From NCBI RefSeq assembly GCF_014192055.1, contig NZ_JACHXM010000004.1, forward strand, positions 1-64,000: a DNA stretch of 64,000 nt, written 5' to 3'. This DNA comes from Halomonas organivorans (lineage in GTDB: Bacteria; Pseudomonadota; Gammaproteobacteria; Pseudomonadales; Halomonadaceae). Under the pieces are notes generated by a model, which ran no database searches, was not told the DNA's origin, and was given only the letters and a program-made list of their open reading frames with translations. The position numbers and the translations under genes are program-made. Positions within the stretch are counted from its first letter, which is position 1. Each line of letters begins with the position of its first letter. Of this stretch, positions 1 to 8,092 are shown one piece after another.

Positions 1-89
1 AGCAGTAGGTGAAGCATCAACCAGATAATCCGATGAGATGCCGGTCTGTCTCACTCTCATGCAAAGGTAAGATCAACCATTTAATCCGC

Positions 90-335
90 TTACCCGAAAA
101 AACTTGGCCAACTCAACCAGGTGAAGCCAGGCAGCAATCGCAGCCAGCTCTCATACATCGCCCGATCGGGAAACAGCAGGCCGAAGCCGACGCATAGGAT
201 GAAGGTCACGGCCAGGAACAGACCCAGGCTCATACCCAGTGCGATCACCGGGATCCGCGGCACGGCTTGACCCGGCAAGGGGAGCGCATGATGCGGCTTG
301 GGCTTGGCCGTCGAAGCAGTATCGATGTCAGGCAT
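90..335 (-). CDS. Small inner-membrane protein of the copper block
   Basis: An 81-residue protein with one strong hydrophobic segment (about residues 28-55) followed by a short amphipathic tail rich in Trp and Phe. The start codon at 335 overlaps the stop of the upstream YHS gene by 8 bases, which indicates translational coupling; longer upstream starts in this frame would run through that gene. I recall similar short membrane proteins beside YHS and copper genes, usually with a longer C-terminus, so the abrupt end after the Trp/Phe-rich stretch may be a truncation. Function unknown; a role in the copper block is inferred from position only. Confidence 0.55.
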   Translation of the reverse strand: MPDIDTASTAKPKPHHALPLPGQAVPRIPVIALGMSLGLFLAVTFILCVGFGLLFPDRAMYESWLRLLPGFTWLSWPSFFG

Positions 336-681
336 GTTCGTTCTCCGGCTGGGCGGGTGGGCTCTTGGCTTCAGCGGCGAGATAGTGCTCGGGCGCGGCT
401 TCGAAGCGTTCCCGGCAGTCACGCGAGCAGAAGTAATAGACATGCCCATCGTGAACGCTCGGCTTTGCCCCTGCCGTATCGACGGTCTTGCCACAGACGG
501 GGTCGACGTCCTCGGCTGGCGGAGTCCAGCGCAGGCTCTCGGTGGTCGCCTGCCTCTCTGGTGCCCCCTCGTCATGCTTGGCCTTGCCACGACCATGACC
601 CATCACGTGAGCACCGCAGCCGAAGCGCATCATCAGAAAGATGATTCCCGCCCAGAGCATGAAATATATGAGCTCATTCAT
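328..681 (-). CDS. YHS-domain metal-binding protein with N-terminal membrane anchor
   Basis: 117 residues. An N-terminal hydrophobic helix (about residues 4-20) anchors the protein. After a His-containing linker comes a YHS domain at about residues 58-100, recognisable from the DPVCGKTVD segment and the YYFCSRDCRERF segment, whose three Cys can bind a metal ion. YHS domains are common in copper-handling proteins and P-type ATPases. A CopR-type box with a -10 hexamer lies about 150 bp upstream (828-860), so the gene is probably copper induced. It forms a coupled pair with the small membrane protein at 90-335. Confidence 0.75.
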   Translation of the reverse strand: MNELIYFMLWAGIIFLMMRFGCGAHVMGHGRGKAKHDEGAPERQATTESLRWTPPAEDVDPVCGKTVDTAGAKPSVHDGHVYYFCSRDCRERFEAAPEHYLAAEAKSPPAQPENEHA

Positions 682-1148
682 GGACTCTCTCCTGCTATTT
701 CATTATCGGGCCCGGTGTCTTCGTCATGCCGAGAAGCCATCCAGAGTAAGGCTAGAACCTAGGTGTGACGCAGTGGTCAGGACCGAAGGCGATACCCTAT
801 GCCTCTCGTCGTCACGGAGGTTGTCAAAGGATATGCAGCAAAGCTGAGTCAATGCTGAAAAAGTGGCGTGCCCCGCCGCCTGGCGGTGGCTTGCGGTACG
901 AGATGCAGCCAGCGTCAAGGCGAGGCTACGCGGTAGCCTGCCGCATGGACGGCTGGGGAAGAGCACATGCCTGGCCATGCAGCAGGGCTCCTGGGGAAGG
1001 ACATGCCTTCCAAGGCAGTACAGTACCTATTGACCCTCATCAGCTCGGATGGCGCTGCAAACCTCGGGGCCGCATCGAGGTTGTGACCTGTGCTGGCAGC
1101 GTGAAATACTCATGTCGAAATCTGCGCTTCTGGAACCAGGCGACGCCT
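682..1148. other. Intergenic region with one regulatory box
   Basis: No convincing gene is seen here. The open frames crossing it have poor starts and no recognisable domain. The only structured signal is the CopR-type direct repeat with its -10 at 828-860, directed toward the YHS gene. Whether the plus-strand gene at 1149 has a promoter in this stretch could not be decided. Confidence 0.5.
828..860 (-). promoter_or_regulatory. Putative CopR box and -10, upstream of the YHS gene
   Basis: Plus strand reads GCTGAGT (843-849), CAAT, GCTGAAA (854-860). On the minus strand this is a 7-N4-7 direct repeat followed after exactly 9 nt by TATCCT (828-833) as -10. Three other sites in the window share the same geometry (7234-7266, 10017-10049, 12554-12586). 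An 11-bp repeat period is typical of OmpR-family activators that replace the -35 contact. Confidence 0.6.
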
Positions 1149-1469
1149 ATGCCGCGCTCTGTCATGACATGGCTGCTGTGCATCCTGCTGGGTATCAGCA
1201 TCGCGATGCCGGGTGTCGTCATGGCGGACGAAAATCACGCCGGAAATGCCTGTGTGGTCGAGTCGGCTTTAGACTTGGCGTCGGTCATGCCGGAAGCGGC
1301 CGATGAGCAGGGTGGGCTGACAATCTGCAGTGCACCCTGCGGACACTGCGACGCCGTGATGTGGCTCACCCGTTCCCTGACTGCTGTCCCCCTGCCGCCG
1401 GCCCCGGTCCGGAGCACGTTCTGGCCGCGGGCACTCCCCGAACGCCTCGATCGCCCGCCGCGCACCTGA
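1149..1469 (+). CDS. Small secreted Cys-rich protein, CopL/DUF2946-like
   Basis: A 106-residue protein from the internal start at 1149; the longer frame opening at 765 has no protein-like upstream part. A signal peptide (two Met starts at 1149 and 1164, hydrophobic core, cleavage near VMADE) precedes a short mature region with Cys residues including CSAPCGHC. The tail is rich in Pro and Arg and ends in RPPRT, which recalls CopL and DUF2946 proteins of copper loci. CopL-type proteins are small exported proteins needed for copper-resistance expression in Xanthomonas. The match is by general look only, so the family name is tentative. Confidence 0.5.
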   Translation: MPRSVMTWLLCILLGISIAMPGVVMADENHAGNACVVESALDLASVMPEAADEQGGLTICSAPCGHCDAVMWLTRSLTAVPLPPAPVRSTFWPRALPERLDRPPRT

Positions 1470-1662
1470 ACGACCTCCTGCCAGGTATCCCCCCGTTCAC
1501 CCTCGGCGATTGCTCATGGCGACGTCGTGGCTCAATGCGGTCGTGACGCTTGGCGCCGTACAAGGGGGCCACGCCAAGGGTTACCGATGATGCCTTGCCG
1601 ATGAGCCCTCCTTTTGCCGATGTGGCAGTTGACTCCCCTTTCCATACAGGGATGGAAACAAG

Positions 1663-2484
1663 ATGATGCAGTATCCTCAGATCGATCCGGTTGCCGTCGC
1701 CATCGGGCCGGTGCAGGTCCACTGGTATGGCCTGATGTACGTTGTCGGCTTCGTCGCGGCATGGCTGCTGGGGCGCTACCGCGCTCCCCGGCTGGGCTTG
1801 AGCCGGGACGACATCGGCGACTTGCTCTTCTACGGGGCATTGGGCGTCGTGCTCGGCGGACGCCTGGGCTATGTCCTCTTCTATGGCATGGAACAGTTCC
1901 TGGCCAACCCGCTATGGCTGTTCAGGCTCTGGGAGGGGGGCATGAGTTTCCATGGCGGCCTGGCCGGTGTCCTGGTCGCTGCCCTGCTGTTTACCCGCAA
2001 GCACCGTCTCGGCTTCTTTCAGCTCACCGACTTCATCGCGCCGATGGTGCCGATCGGTCTGGGGGCCGGGCGTCTCGGCAACTTCATCAACCACGAACTG
2101 CCGGGGCGAATCAGCAACCTTCCCTGGGCCATGGCGTTCCCGCACATGGGACCGGAGCCCCGCCACCCCTCGGCGCTGTATGAATTTGCCCTGGAAGGCG
2201 TGGTGCTGTTCGCGGTGATGTGGTGGCTATCGCGTCGGCCGCGCCGCCGGGGGCTGATCTCCGGGAGCTTCCTGCTGCTGTATGGCATCTTCCGCTTCGT
2301 CGTGGAATTCGTCCGGCTGCCCGATCCCCATCTGGGCTTCATCGCCTTCGGTTGGCTGACCATGGGCCAGCTGTTGACGCTGCCGATGCTGGTGGCGGGG
2401 ATGGCGCTGGTGGCGTGGTCACGTCGCCAACCTAGCCCGGTGGGCCAGGCGCGACAGCCGGAACGCCCCGTATCGGCTCCCTGA
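1663..2484 (+). CDS. lgt: Prolipoprotein diacylglyceryl transferase (accessory copy)
   Basis: A 273-residue polytopic membrane protein that moves diacylglycerol from phosphatidylglycerol onto the lipobox Cys of prolipoproteins. The length is usual for Lgt. The N-terminus holds the [11 protein letters not shown] segment, the middle the [11 protein letters not shown] and GGMSFHGGL segments, and [14 protein letters not shown] matches the Lgt signature with its essential Arg and Asn. It overlaps the next gene in a TGATG arrangement at 2482-2486, so the two are likely translated together. Bacteria normally keep an essential chromosomal lgt; this one, beside copper genes, is probably an extra copy on the island. 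The reason for its presence is not known. Confidence 0.92.
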   Translation: MMQYPQIDPVAVAIGPVQVHWYGLMYVVGFVAAWLLGRYRAPRLGLSRDDIGDLLFYGALGVVLGGRLGYVLFYGMEQFLANPLWLFRLWEGGMSFHGGLAGVLVAALLFTRKHRLGFFQLTDFIAPMVPIGLGAGRLGNFINHELPGRISNLPWAMAFPHMGPEPRHPSALYEFALEGVVLFAVMWWLSRRPRRRGLISGSFLLLYGIFRFVVEFVRLPDPHLGFIAFGWLTMGQLLTLPMLVAGMALVAWSRRQPSPVGQARQPERPVSAP

Positions 2485-3584
2485 TGACGGAGGATAGTGT
2501 CATGACGATCGACACCGATGGACCTGGTCGAAGAGGAGGGCGTCAGGCTCGGCGCTGGCTTCGGGCTGCGGTGCTGCTGCTTGCCGCCGGGAGTGCTCCC
2601 CTGCTGGCGGCCGGGGTGCCAGCCGACTGGCCCAAGGGCCACTACCCGCTGCCTGAGGGGAGCGACCTGATCGGGCAGGACTACACCGTCGAAGCGGGTG
2701 CCGAGGAGACGTTGCTCGACCTTGCCCGCGAGCACAACCTGGGATACGAGGAGATTCGTCGCGCCAATCCCGATCTCAGCGTCTGGATGCCAGGGGAAGA
2801 CACCGAGGTAGTGATCCCGGCGCAGCGCCTGCTGCCGCCGGTACCCCGCGAGGGCATCGTGATCAACCTCGCCGAACTCCGCCTCTACTACTACCCGGAA
2901 GTGGAGGAGGGCGAGGTGCCGCGGGTCGAGACCTATCCCATCGGCATCGGTCGTGAGGGGTTCGACACCCCGCTCGGCAAGACCGAGACCACCATGCGCA
3001 TCGAGAATCCTGCCTGGTACCCGCCCGAGTCGGTGCGACAAGAAGCGGCGGCGCGTGGCGAGCAGGCCCCCGCGGTGGTCCCACCGGGACCGGACAATCC
3101 CCTCGGCGACTATGCGATCCTGCTCGGCTTCGACGGCTATCTCATCCACGGCACCAATCGGCCGGACGGCATCGGCATGCGTGCCAGCCGTGGCTGCATC
3201 CGCCTGTTCCCCGAGGACATCGAATCGCTCTTCGCGCGGGTCCCCGTCGGCACCCCGGTCCACATCATCAATCGACCGATCAAGGCCGGCTGGCACGAGG
3301 GAGCGCCCTACGTGCAGGCCTACCGGCCGCTGGAGGCGCAGGAGAACGGCATGGCACAACTGCTGGAGGCATTGACCTTGCTGAGTCAGTCTGCCGCTGG
3401 GGAGTCCATGGCACTCGACTATCGGCAGCTTCGCGGGGTGCTGGATGCCGCCGATGGCCAGGCCGTCGCCATCCGGCCGGCGCCGGCCCCCGCCCCCGGG
3501 GTCGCCGAGGCGGAGAGCGAGGCCGGCGGTCTCTACGAACACCTGGGAGGACAGCAGGCCGTTCTCGCAGCCCCGGAAGTGTGA
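2484..3584 (+). CDS. L,D-transpeptidase (LysM plus YkuD domains)
   Basis: 366 residues. A signal peptide or anchor (about 24-44) is followed by a LysM-like segment (about 64-112) and a YkuD catalytic domain (about 123-258). The catalytic motif is visible as His222 and Ser-Arg-Gly-Cys with Cys238. Such enzymes form 3-3 peptidoglycan cross-links or attach Braun lipoprotein in the periplasm. The start at 2484 overlaps the stop of lgt; an in-frame ATG at 2502 is an alternative. Pairing with lgt suggests a lipoprotein or cell-wall remodelling unit. L,D-transpeptidases are reported to be inhibited by copper through the active-site Cys, so an extra copy in a copper island may be adaptive (inference). 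Confidence 0.9.
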   Translation: MTEDSVMTIDTDGPGRRGGRQARRWLRAAVLLLAAGSAPLLAAGVPADWPKGHYPLPEGSDLIGQDYTVEAGAEETLLDLAREHNLGYEEIRRANPDLSVWMPGEDTEVVIPAQRLLPPVPREGIVINLAELRLYYYPEVEEGEVPRVETYPIGIGREGFDTPLGKTETTMRIENPAWYPPESVRQEAAARGEQAPAVVPPGPDNPLGDYAILLGFDGYLIHGTNRPDGIGMRASRGCIRLFPEDIESLFARVPVGTPVHIINRPIKAGWHEGAPYVQAYRPLEAQENGMAQLLEALTLLSQSAAGESMALDYRQLRGVLDAADGQAVAIRPAPAPAPGVAEAESEAGGLYEHLGGQQAVLAAPEV

Positions 3585-3799
3585 CGCCCCGGCAGCCAGG
3601 CATCATCCGATTCGCGCTTGGTCCGGGGGCCACGCTCGTGGACGGACGGCTTCGTCGTTTGGGTCGCGGCCATGTCGCCATGGCCTTCAGCAAGGTGCCG
3701 GGCGAGCCTGGTGCGGTGACCAAGAATATGTCGTGACGGTGGGCGGCGATACGCCGAGACGTCGCAGCAGACGCGACGGTTGGATGCCGATCGGCGCCC

Positions 3800-4522
3800 T
3801 CAGCCGATCGTGGCCAGGGCCGGGAACCAGTCCACCAGGATGCTGGAGAGCCGGGTGAGCGTTCCCGAGACGATCAGCAACCCCATGAGGATCAGGATCA
3901 CGCCGGCGATCGGTCGGGCATAGGCACTCCACTTGCCGAGACGGCCCCGGTAGTGGCTGAACTTGTTGAGCAGCAGGGTGCTGGCCAGGAAGGGCAGGGC
4001 CAGGCCCAGGGAGTAGGTCGCCAGGTAGAGCATGCCGGCCTGGGCGTTGGCGGTGGTCGAGGTGGCCATCAGGATCGCCCCCAGGATCGGACCGATGCAA
4101 GGCGTCCAGCCGATGGCGAAGGAGATGCCGAAGAAGGTCGCCGCCATGGGGGAGCCCCCTCTCAGCTCGGGCGACCACTGAAAGCTGCGCTGCAGGACGG
4201 GTAGCCGGAACACGCCCGTCATGAACAGGCCGAGCACGATGACGATGCTGCCGGTGATCCAGTTGAGCTCCTGGCGATAGCCGCGAAGGAGCTGGCCGAT
4301 GCTGGTGACCCCCAGGCCCATCAGGATGAACACCACGCTGAAGCCGAACACGAAGAAGGTGCTCAGCAGCAACGCCTCGAAGCGCCGATCCGCCTTGCCG
4401 GCACTGCCGCCGGTGACCACCGACAGATAGGCGGGCAGCAAGGGCAGGGTGCAGGGCGAGAAGAACGACAGCAACCCGCCGACGAGGGCGCCGATCAGGC
4501 CGATGGAAGAGAGCGTTTCCAC
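3800..4522 (-). CDS. CcdA/DsbD-type transmembrane thiol-disulfide transporter
   Basis: 240 residues with six predicted membrane helices. The two conserved Pro-Cys pairs are visible in FFSPCTLPLLPAYLS (helix 1) and AIGWTPCIGPILGAIL (helix 4), the Cys pair that passes electrons from cytoplasmic thioredoxin across the membrane. CcdA reduces apocytochrome c or periplasmic partners. Here it lies downstream, on the same strand, of a broken YVTN gene and a cytochrome c gene, so it may keep haem-attachment or copper-ligand Cys residues reduced. It faces the lgt/L,D-transpeptidase pair convergently across about 215 bp without a recognisable gene. Confidence 0.88.
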   Translation of the reverse strand: METLSSIGLIGALVGGLLSFFSPCTLPLLPAYLSVVTGGSAGKADRRFEALLLSTFFVFGFSVVFILMGLGVTSIGQLLRGYRQELNWITGSIVIVLGLFMTGVFRLPVLQRSFQWSPELRGGSPMAATFFGISFAIGWTPCIGPILGAILMATSTTANAQAGMLYLATYSLGLALPFLASTLLLNKFSHYRGRLGKWSAYARPIAGVILILMGLLIVSGTLTRLSSILVDWFPALATIG

Positions 4523-4610
4523 AGAGCTTCTACCCGGGTGAAATGAATGGCTATCGGCCGGCGATCGTCAGAGTCGCCGGCCTAAGTGCGGAAGCGGAGT
4601 CGGTGGTCAC

Positions 4611-5621
4611 CTACTCCTTGGTTAACCTGGAACGCGATGCCTCGAGAGATATCTGGTGACCGATGCCCCCCAGCTCCACGGTCTGCAACACCTCGAGGGA
4701 GTCCGGGGCGAGGATCCACAGCTGGGGTTCGGCGCGGCTGGTGATCAGCACCCGCCCGTCGGTGGGTGCCACGGCAAGATGGTAAGGGGCCGGCGCCAGC
4801 TCGGTGCTGTGTCGTGTGCCGTCCTCGAGGGATATCCTGACGAGGCGGTTATCACCCTGGCTCGTCGCATAGAGCGTCTGACCATTGGGACTCAGGTCGA
4901 TGCCATGAGGCGCCGCGCCGATCTCGTATTCCGCGGCCACATTCCCGCTCGCAAGCTCCAGCGCCAGGGCTCTCCCCCCGGTATCATCGTTGACTTACAG
5001 GCGTTCGCCACCCTTCGAGAGCACCATATGCTCCGGGCTGCCACCCACGCGCATGTTCCGTCGCACGAACCAGTGCTGGGGATCCACCTCGCTGATGGTG
5101 CCGTTACCGGCGTTGCTGACGAATATGCTCCCTCCCTCTTCATTCTGAACCAGGTAGTTCGGGTTCGGCCCCGTCGCCACCACATGCTGTCCGTCTTGCG
5201 TGATCAGGACATGGTGCACGGGCCCGGGCACCTCCAGCGTCCTGACGAGTCGGCTCGTGGCCGTGTCGGCGACGTAAAGAAGCCCCGTATTCGTGGTTTC
5301 CCGGGAGACCGTTCCGCCATTGCCATGGTGAGCCGCGTGCTCGTCTTCCGTGAGTGGGATCTCGGTATTGGGCTCATGAGGCGAGAGGCTGCCCAGAATC
5401 AGTTGCCGACCATCGGGCGTCAGGGCGGAGCCGTGCGTGTTGATCGTATCGGTGACGGTCGATATCACCGCCTGCCGGTCCAGGTCGATGACATCCACGG
5501 CATTGGCCAACCCCAGCGGCACGAAGGCCCGGTCGCCGTTCGCGATGGCGGCGGTCGAGGCGCCGAGGGCCATGCCGGCCACGAGAAAAGCCAGCCATGG
5601 GCGCTGCAGGACATTCATCAT
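4611..5621 (-). pseudogene. YVTN beta-propeller secreted protein, interrupted by in-frame stop
   Basis: Two open frames (4995-5621, 208 residues, and 4611-4940) lie in the same reading frame and together give about 336 codons, a normal size for a YVTN/YncE-like seven-bladed propeller. The break is a single TAA at 4995-4997, followed at once by continuing propeller sequence (VNDDTGG), so a Tyr codon mutated to stop is the simplest explanation. The N-terminus has a clear signal peptide ending near AIAN. Blade-like repeats are visible (VDVIDLDRQAV, GLLYVADTATSRLV, GSIFVSNAGNGTISEVD). The 3' part may still be translated from the ATG at 4940, but a split propeller is unlikely to work. A sequencing error cannot be excluded. 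Confidence 0.75.
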
Positions 5622-5853
5622 GAGAGGTATCTCCTAAGCATTGAGGCCCCTTATGGGCATGTGCGACCGTCGTCATGTGGTCGGACTATCTTGGACAACG
5701 TTCATGAGACCGTTGTTGATCCAGGCCATGTGCAGACGTCATCGCTCACGGCGTGTCACTAGATAGCGCATCGATGTAGCACTGCTCGCCGCGGTTGATC
5801 AGCCGCCTGGGCCAGCGCTGGTGGTGAGACCGGGCGCGATACGGAGAGCCGTG

Positions 5854-6618
5854 TCAATGGTCGTGGTTCTCGTGGCCGTCGTCGTGGCTAGTGGTGTCCT
5901 GGGCTGTCATGGCACTCATGTCGCCGTGCTCGTGGTCGTGGCCGTCGTCGGCAGGCGCCGACTCGGCCTCTTGCTCCTGATGGCTGCGGGTTATGGCGCT
6001 CATGTCGCCGTGCTCATGGTCGTGGCCGTCATCCGTGGCGGGCGGTGCCGTCATGGCACTCGTATCGCCATGCTCATGAGCGTGACCATCGTCCTTATGG
6101 GATGATGTGGTTGCTACATCTTGGGATGAAACAAGGTTGCTGTACTCTTGGTTGGAAAGAGATGGGATCTTTTGTATAAAGGCAACGAGCTCCCAGAGCT
6201 CCTTGTCCTCATGAGTCATTCCCCAGCTTGGCATTCCTGTCATTTTTATGCCATTTTTAACGACCCAAAACTGCTCTTCAGGAGAGCTGTCTATCATCTC
6301 TGTAAAGTCGGGTGGGGTAGGGTTAAGCCCCTGACGCAGTACCGTGTTGTTCATGCCGGGTTTAAGATGGCATGCCGCGCATAATGATTCATAAGCATTA
6401 GCCCCTTGTCTTATCATATCCATGTCTTCTAGGTTAGGAGCTTCAATATCTTTGCTTCTGGCTCTGACGGAGCTTTCCATGGTTTGATGCAGCGACCAGC
6501 CTACGATGGGGTGGTGATCATCTTGTGCAGACACATTGTAGAATCCACCGAAAATAAAGAATAATGTGCCGAACGATATTGCAATTGCGCCGACGGTGAC
6601 TCCATGCCAAATCTTCAT
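5854..6618 (-). CDS. Membrane-anchored cytochrome c with His-rich C-terminal repeats
   Basis: 254 residues. An N-terminal helix (about 5-28) anchors or exports the protein. A class I cytochrome c domain follows, with CAACH at about residues 80-84 and a likely Met ligand in the KMTGMPSWGMTH region near 125-135. The last 80 residues hold three imperfect copies of a DDGHxHEHGDxSAMT unit plus a His/Asp tail, which look like a copper- or nickel-binding region. The gene body is AT-richer than its neighbours, a sign of separate origin. It lies upstream of the broken YVTN gene and ccdA. A role in periplasmic copper binding or electron transfer is inference. Confidence 0.8.
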   Translation of the reverse strand: MKIWHGVTVGAIAISFGTLFFIFGGFYNVSAQDDHHPIVGWSLHQTMESSVRARSKDIEAPNLEDMDMIRQGANAYESLCAACHLKPGMNNTVLRQGLNPTPPDFTEMIDSSPEEQFWVVKNGIKMTGMPSWGMTHEDKELWELVAFIQKIPSLSNQEYSNLVSSQDVATTSSHKDDGHAHEHGDTSAMTAPPATDDGHDHEHGDMSAITRSHQEQEAESAPADDGHDHEHGDMSAMTAQDTTSHDDGHENHDH

Positions 6619-6735
6619 ATTTTGATCTTTTTTTCCTGATTGAGAGGGTCGCTAAAGGGATGGGGGTGTCACTGGAATCCATGCGTTGATGTGGAGATCA
6701 CATTCCCAACCCTTCTGAACATTTTTTGATAAAAG

Positions 6736-6757
6736 AAGGCCAGCCGAAGCTGGCCTT
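6736..6757 (-). terminator. Rho-independent terminator after the secreted protein gene
   Basis: A 9-bp perfect stem (AAGGCCAGC / GCTGGCCTT) with a CGAA loop. On the minus strand it is followed by CTTTTAT, which fits termination of the transcript ending at 6789. It may work in both directions. Confidence 0.75.
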
Positions 6758-6788
6758 TCTATTATCATCAAGACCGCTGAAAGGTCGG

Positions 6789-7202
6789 TTATTTAAAGTT
6801 GACGTGGAGATTGTAACGGTTGGATACCTCGTTGGGGCTTCCCATGGCGTCGCCCGAGACCTCCAGGATATAGGTGCCGGGAGATACCCGCTCGGTAATC
6901 AGGAAGTGCCCGCGCGGATCGGTAGCCTGAGCGATCAGGTTTCCCGCATCATCATACAGGCGACCTTGGATGCGGACGTTCTCGCTGGAGTCGCTGGCCA
7001 GGTGCTCGCTACTCAATTGCAGTGTCGTCGCTTGCTGAACCTGGAGGCTATATCGTTTTGGCACTTGAGAGATCAGTTGGTTGTCGGAAACACCGGCTTC
7101 CAACATCATCGGCTCCGATGGTTGGCTGCCGGTGACGGCGAACGTCGCTGCCGAGAACAGCCCCAGCATGGCGGCTCCGATCAGGGTAGTATAGCGCTTC
7201 AT
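6789..7202 (-). CDS. Secreted protein, possible PPC-like beta-sandwich, copper regulon
   Basis: 137 residues from the ATG at 7202, which has an AAGGAG ribosome site; the longer frame starting at 7322 would overlap copB and lacks a signal. A signal peptide (residues 1 to about 22) leads to a single small domain. The segment DDAGNLIAQATDPRGHFLITERVSPGTYILEVSG... has the look of pre-peptidase C-terminal (PPC) beta-sandwich domains, though I do not recognise a precise family. A CopR-type box and a CATACT -10 lie just upstream (7234-7266), so the gene has its own copper-responsive promoter even though it follows copB. Function unknown. Confidence 0.65.
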   Translation of the reverse strand: MKRYTTLIGAAMLGLFSAATFAVTGSQPSEPMMLEAGVSDNQLISQVPKRYSLQVQQATTLQLSSEHLASDSSENVRIQGRLYDDAGNLIAQATDPRGHFLITERVSPGTYILEVSGDAMGSPNEVSNRYNLHVNFK

Positions 7203-7233
7203 GATGCATCTCCTTGTGTGGTTGACATGGTCG

Positions 7234-7266
7234 AGTATGGAATCCTTGTCTGAAACGACGCTGAAA
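7234..7266 (-). promoter_or_regulatory. Putative CopR box and -10, upstream of the secreted protein gene
   Basis: Plus strand reads TCTGAAA (7249-7255), CGAC, GCTGAAA (7260-7266). On the minus strand the 7-N4-7 repeat is followed after exactly 9 nt by CATACT (7234-7239). Same layout as the boxes at 828, 10017 and 12554. Confidence 0.6.
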
Positions 7267-7312
7267 AAAGTGCCATGTGTCACGGTATGGGGATGGCGGA
7301 GCAGCCGTTGGT

Positions 7313-8083
7313 TCAATACCACATGCGGATGCCGGCGACGATCCCGGTATCCTCGGTGGCCTCGCCTTCGGCTCGTGCCATATCGGCGGTATCACCATAC
7401 GTTTTCTGCCAGTAGCCGCCGATGTAAGGGGCGAACTTGCGGTGAAACTCATAGCGTAGGCGAAGCCCCGTGCGCACGGAGTTCAGGCCTTTGCCGATGC
7501 CGAACTCCGGCACCTCATCGGCAGAAACCGCCATCTCCAGGCGGGGCTGAAGGAATAGCCGCTGGGTAATGCGAACATCGTATTCACTCTCCAGGCTTGC
7601 CGAGAGATCACCATCTTCGCTGATGCGCAGGTCGGCGTCGGTCTCGAAGCGATACGGCACCAGCCCCTGAAGGTTGATGACGCCAAAGTAGCGCTCGAGA
7701 TGGTCATCCGTGGCGATGCCCCCCTGATAGCCGATCCCCCCCTGCAGCTCCCAGAAGGGAGCGATCAGACGGCTATACAACAGATCGAGACTCTCGAATT
7801 CGGGGGCCTCGCCATCGCCCTGGACGTTCTCGCCTTCTCCCTTCAGGTAGACCCGGTTGACGTCTCCGCCATACCAGGCGCGAAAGTCCCATACCAGCGC
7901 ATCGTCTCCTTCGTCGGGCCTGGCGTATTCGAGGCGGTCGACGAGCAGCGAGCCGCGTGGATGCTCGACGATGGGCGATGGCCAGTGCGCTGGCGCATCG
8001 TAACCGTCCTCGGCCTGTATGCCGGTGGCGGCCAGCATGGCGATAGTGGTGCCGAGACTCACGGCGATCCTTTTGGCTTTCAT
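7313..8083 (-). CDS. copB: Copper resistance protein B (outer membrane)
   Basis: 256 residues. A signal peptide ending near GIQAED is followed by the CopB/PcoB beta-barrel domain. Typical parts are DRLEYARPDEGDDALVWDF, LLYSRLIAPFWELQGGIGYQ, the LQGLVPYRFETDADLRIS stretch, and the C-terminal GLRLRYEFHRKFAPYIGG leading to an aromatic end (RMWY). Many CopB proteins carry a Met-rich N-terminal segment; it is missing here. It starts 9 bp after copA ends, so the two form an operon. CopB is thought to bind copper at the outer membrane or allow its export. Confidence 0.93.
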   Translation of the reverse strand: MKAKRIAVSLGTTIAMLAATGIQAEDGYDAPAHWPSPIVEHPRGSLLVDRLEYARPDEGDDALVWDFRAWYGGDVNRVYLKGEGENVQGDGEAPEFESLDLLYSRLIAPFWELQGGIGYQGGIATDDHLERYFGVINLQGLVPYRFETDADLRISEDGDLSASLESEYDVRITQRLFLQPRLEMAVSADEVPEFGIGKGLNSVRTGLRLRYEFHRKFAPYIGGYWQKTYGDTADMARAEGEATEDTGIVAGIRMWY

Positions 8084-8092
8084 GAACCCTCC

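Noticed and set aside
2019..3542. 507-codon minus-strand frame opposite lgt and the L,D-transpeptidase
   Set aside because: The plus-strand genes have complete catalytic motifs. The antisense frame is a composition artefact.
5821..6105. Val/Met-rich plus-strand frame resembling membrane helices
   Set aside because: It is the complement of the His/Asp repeats of the cytochrome tail, since GTC and CAT codons read as valine-rich text in the opposite frame.
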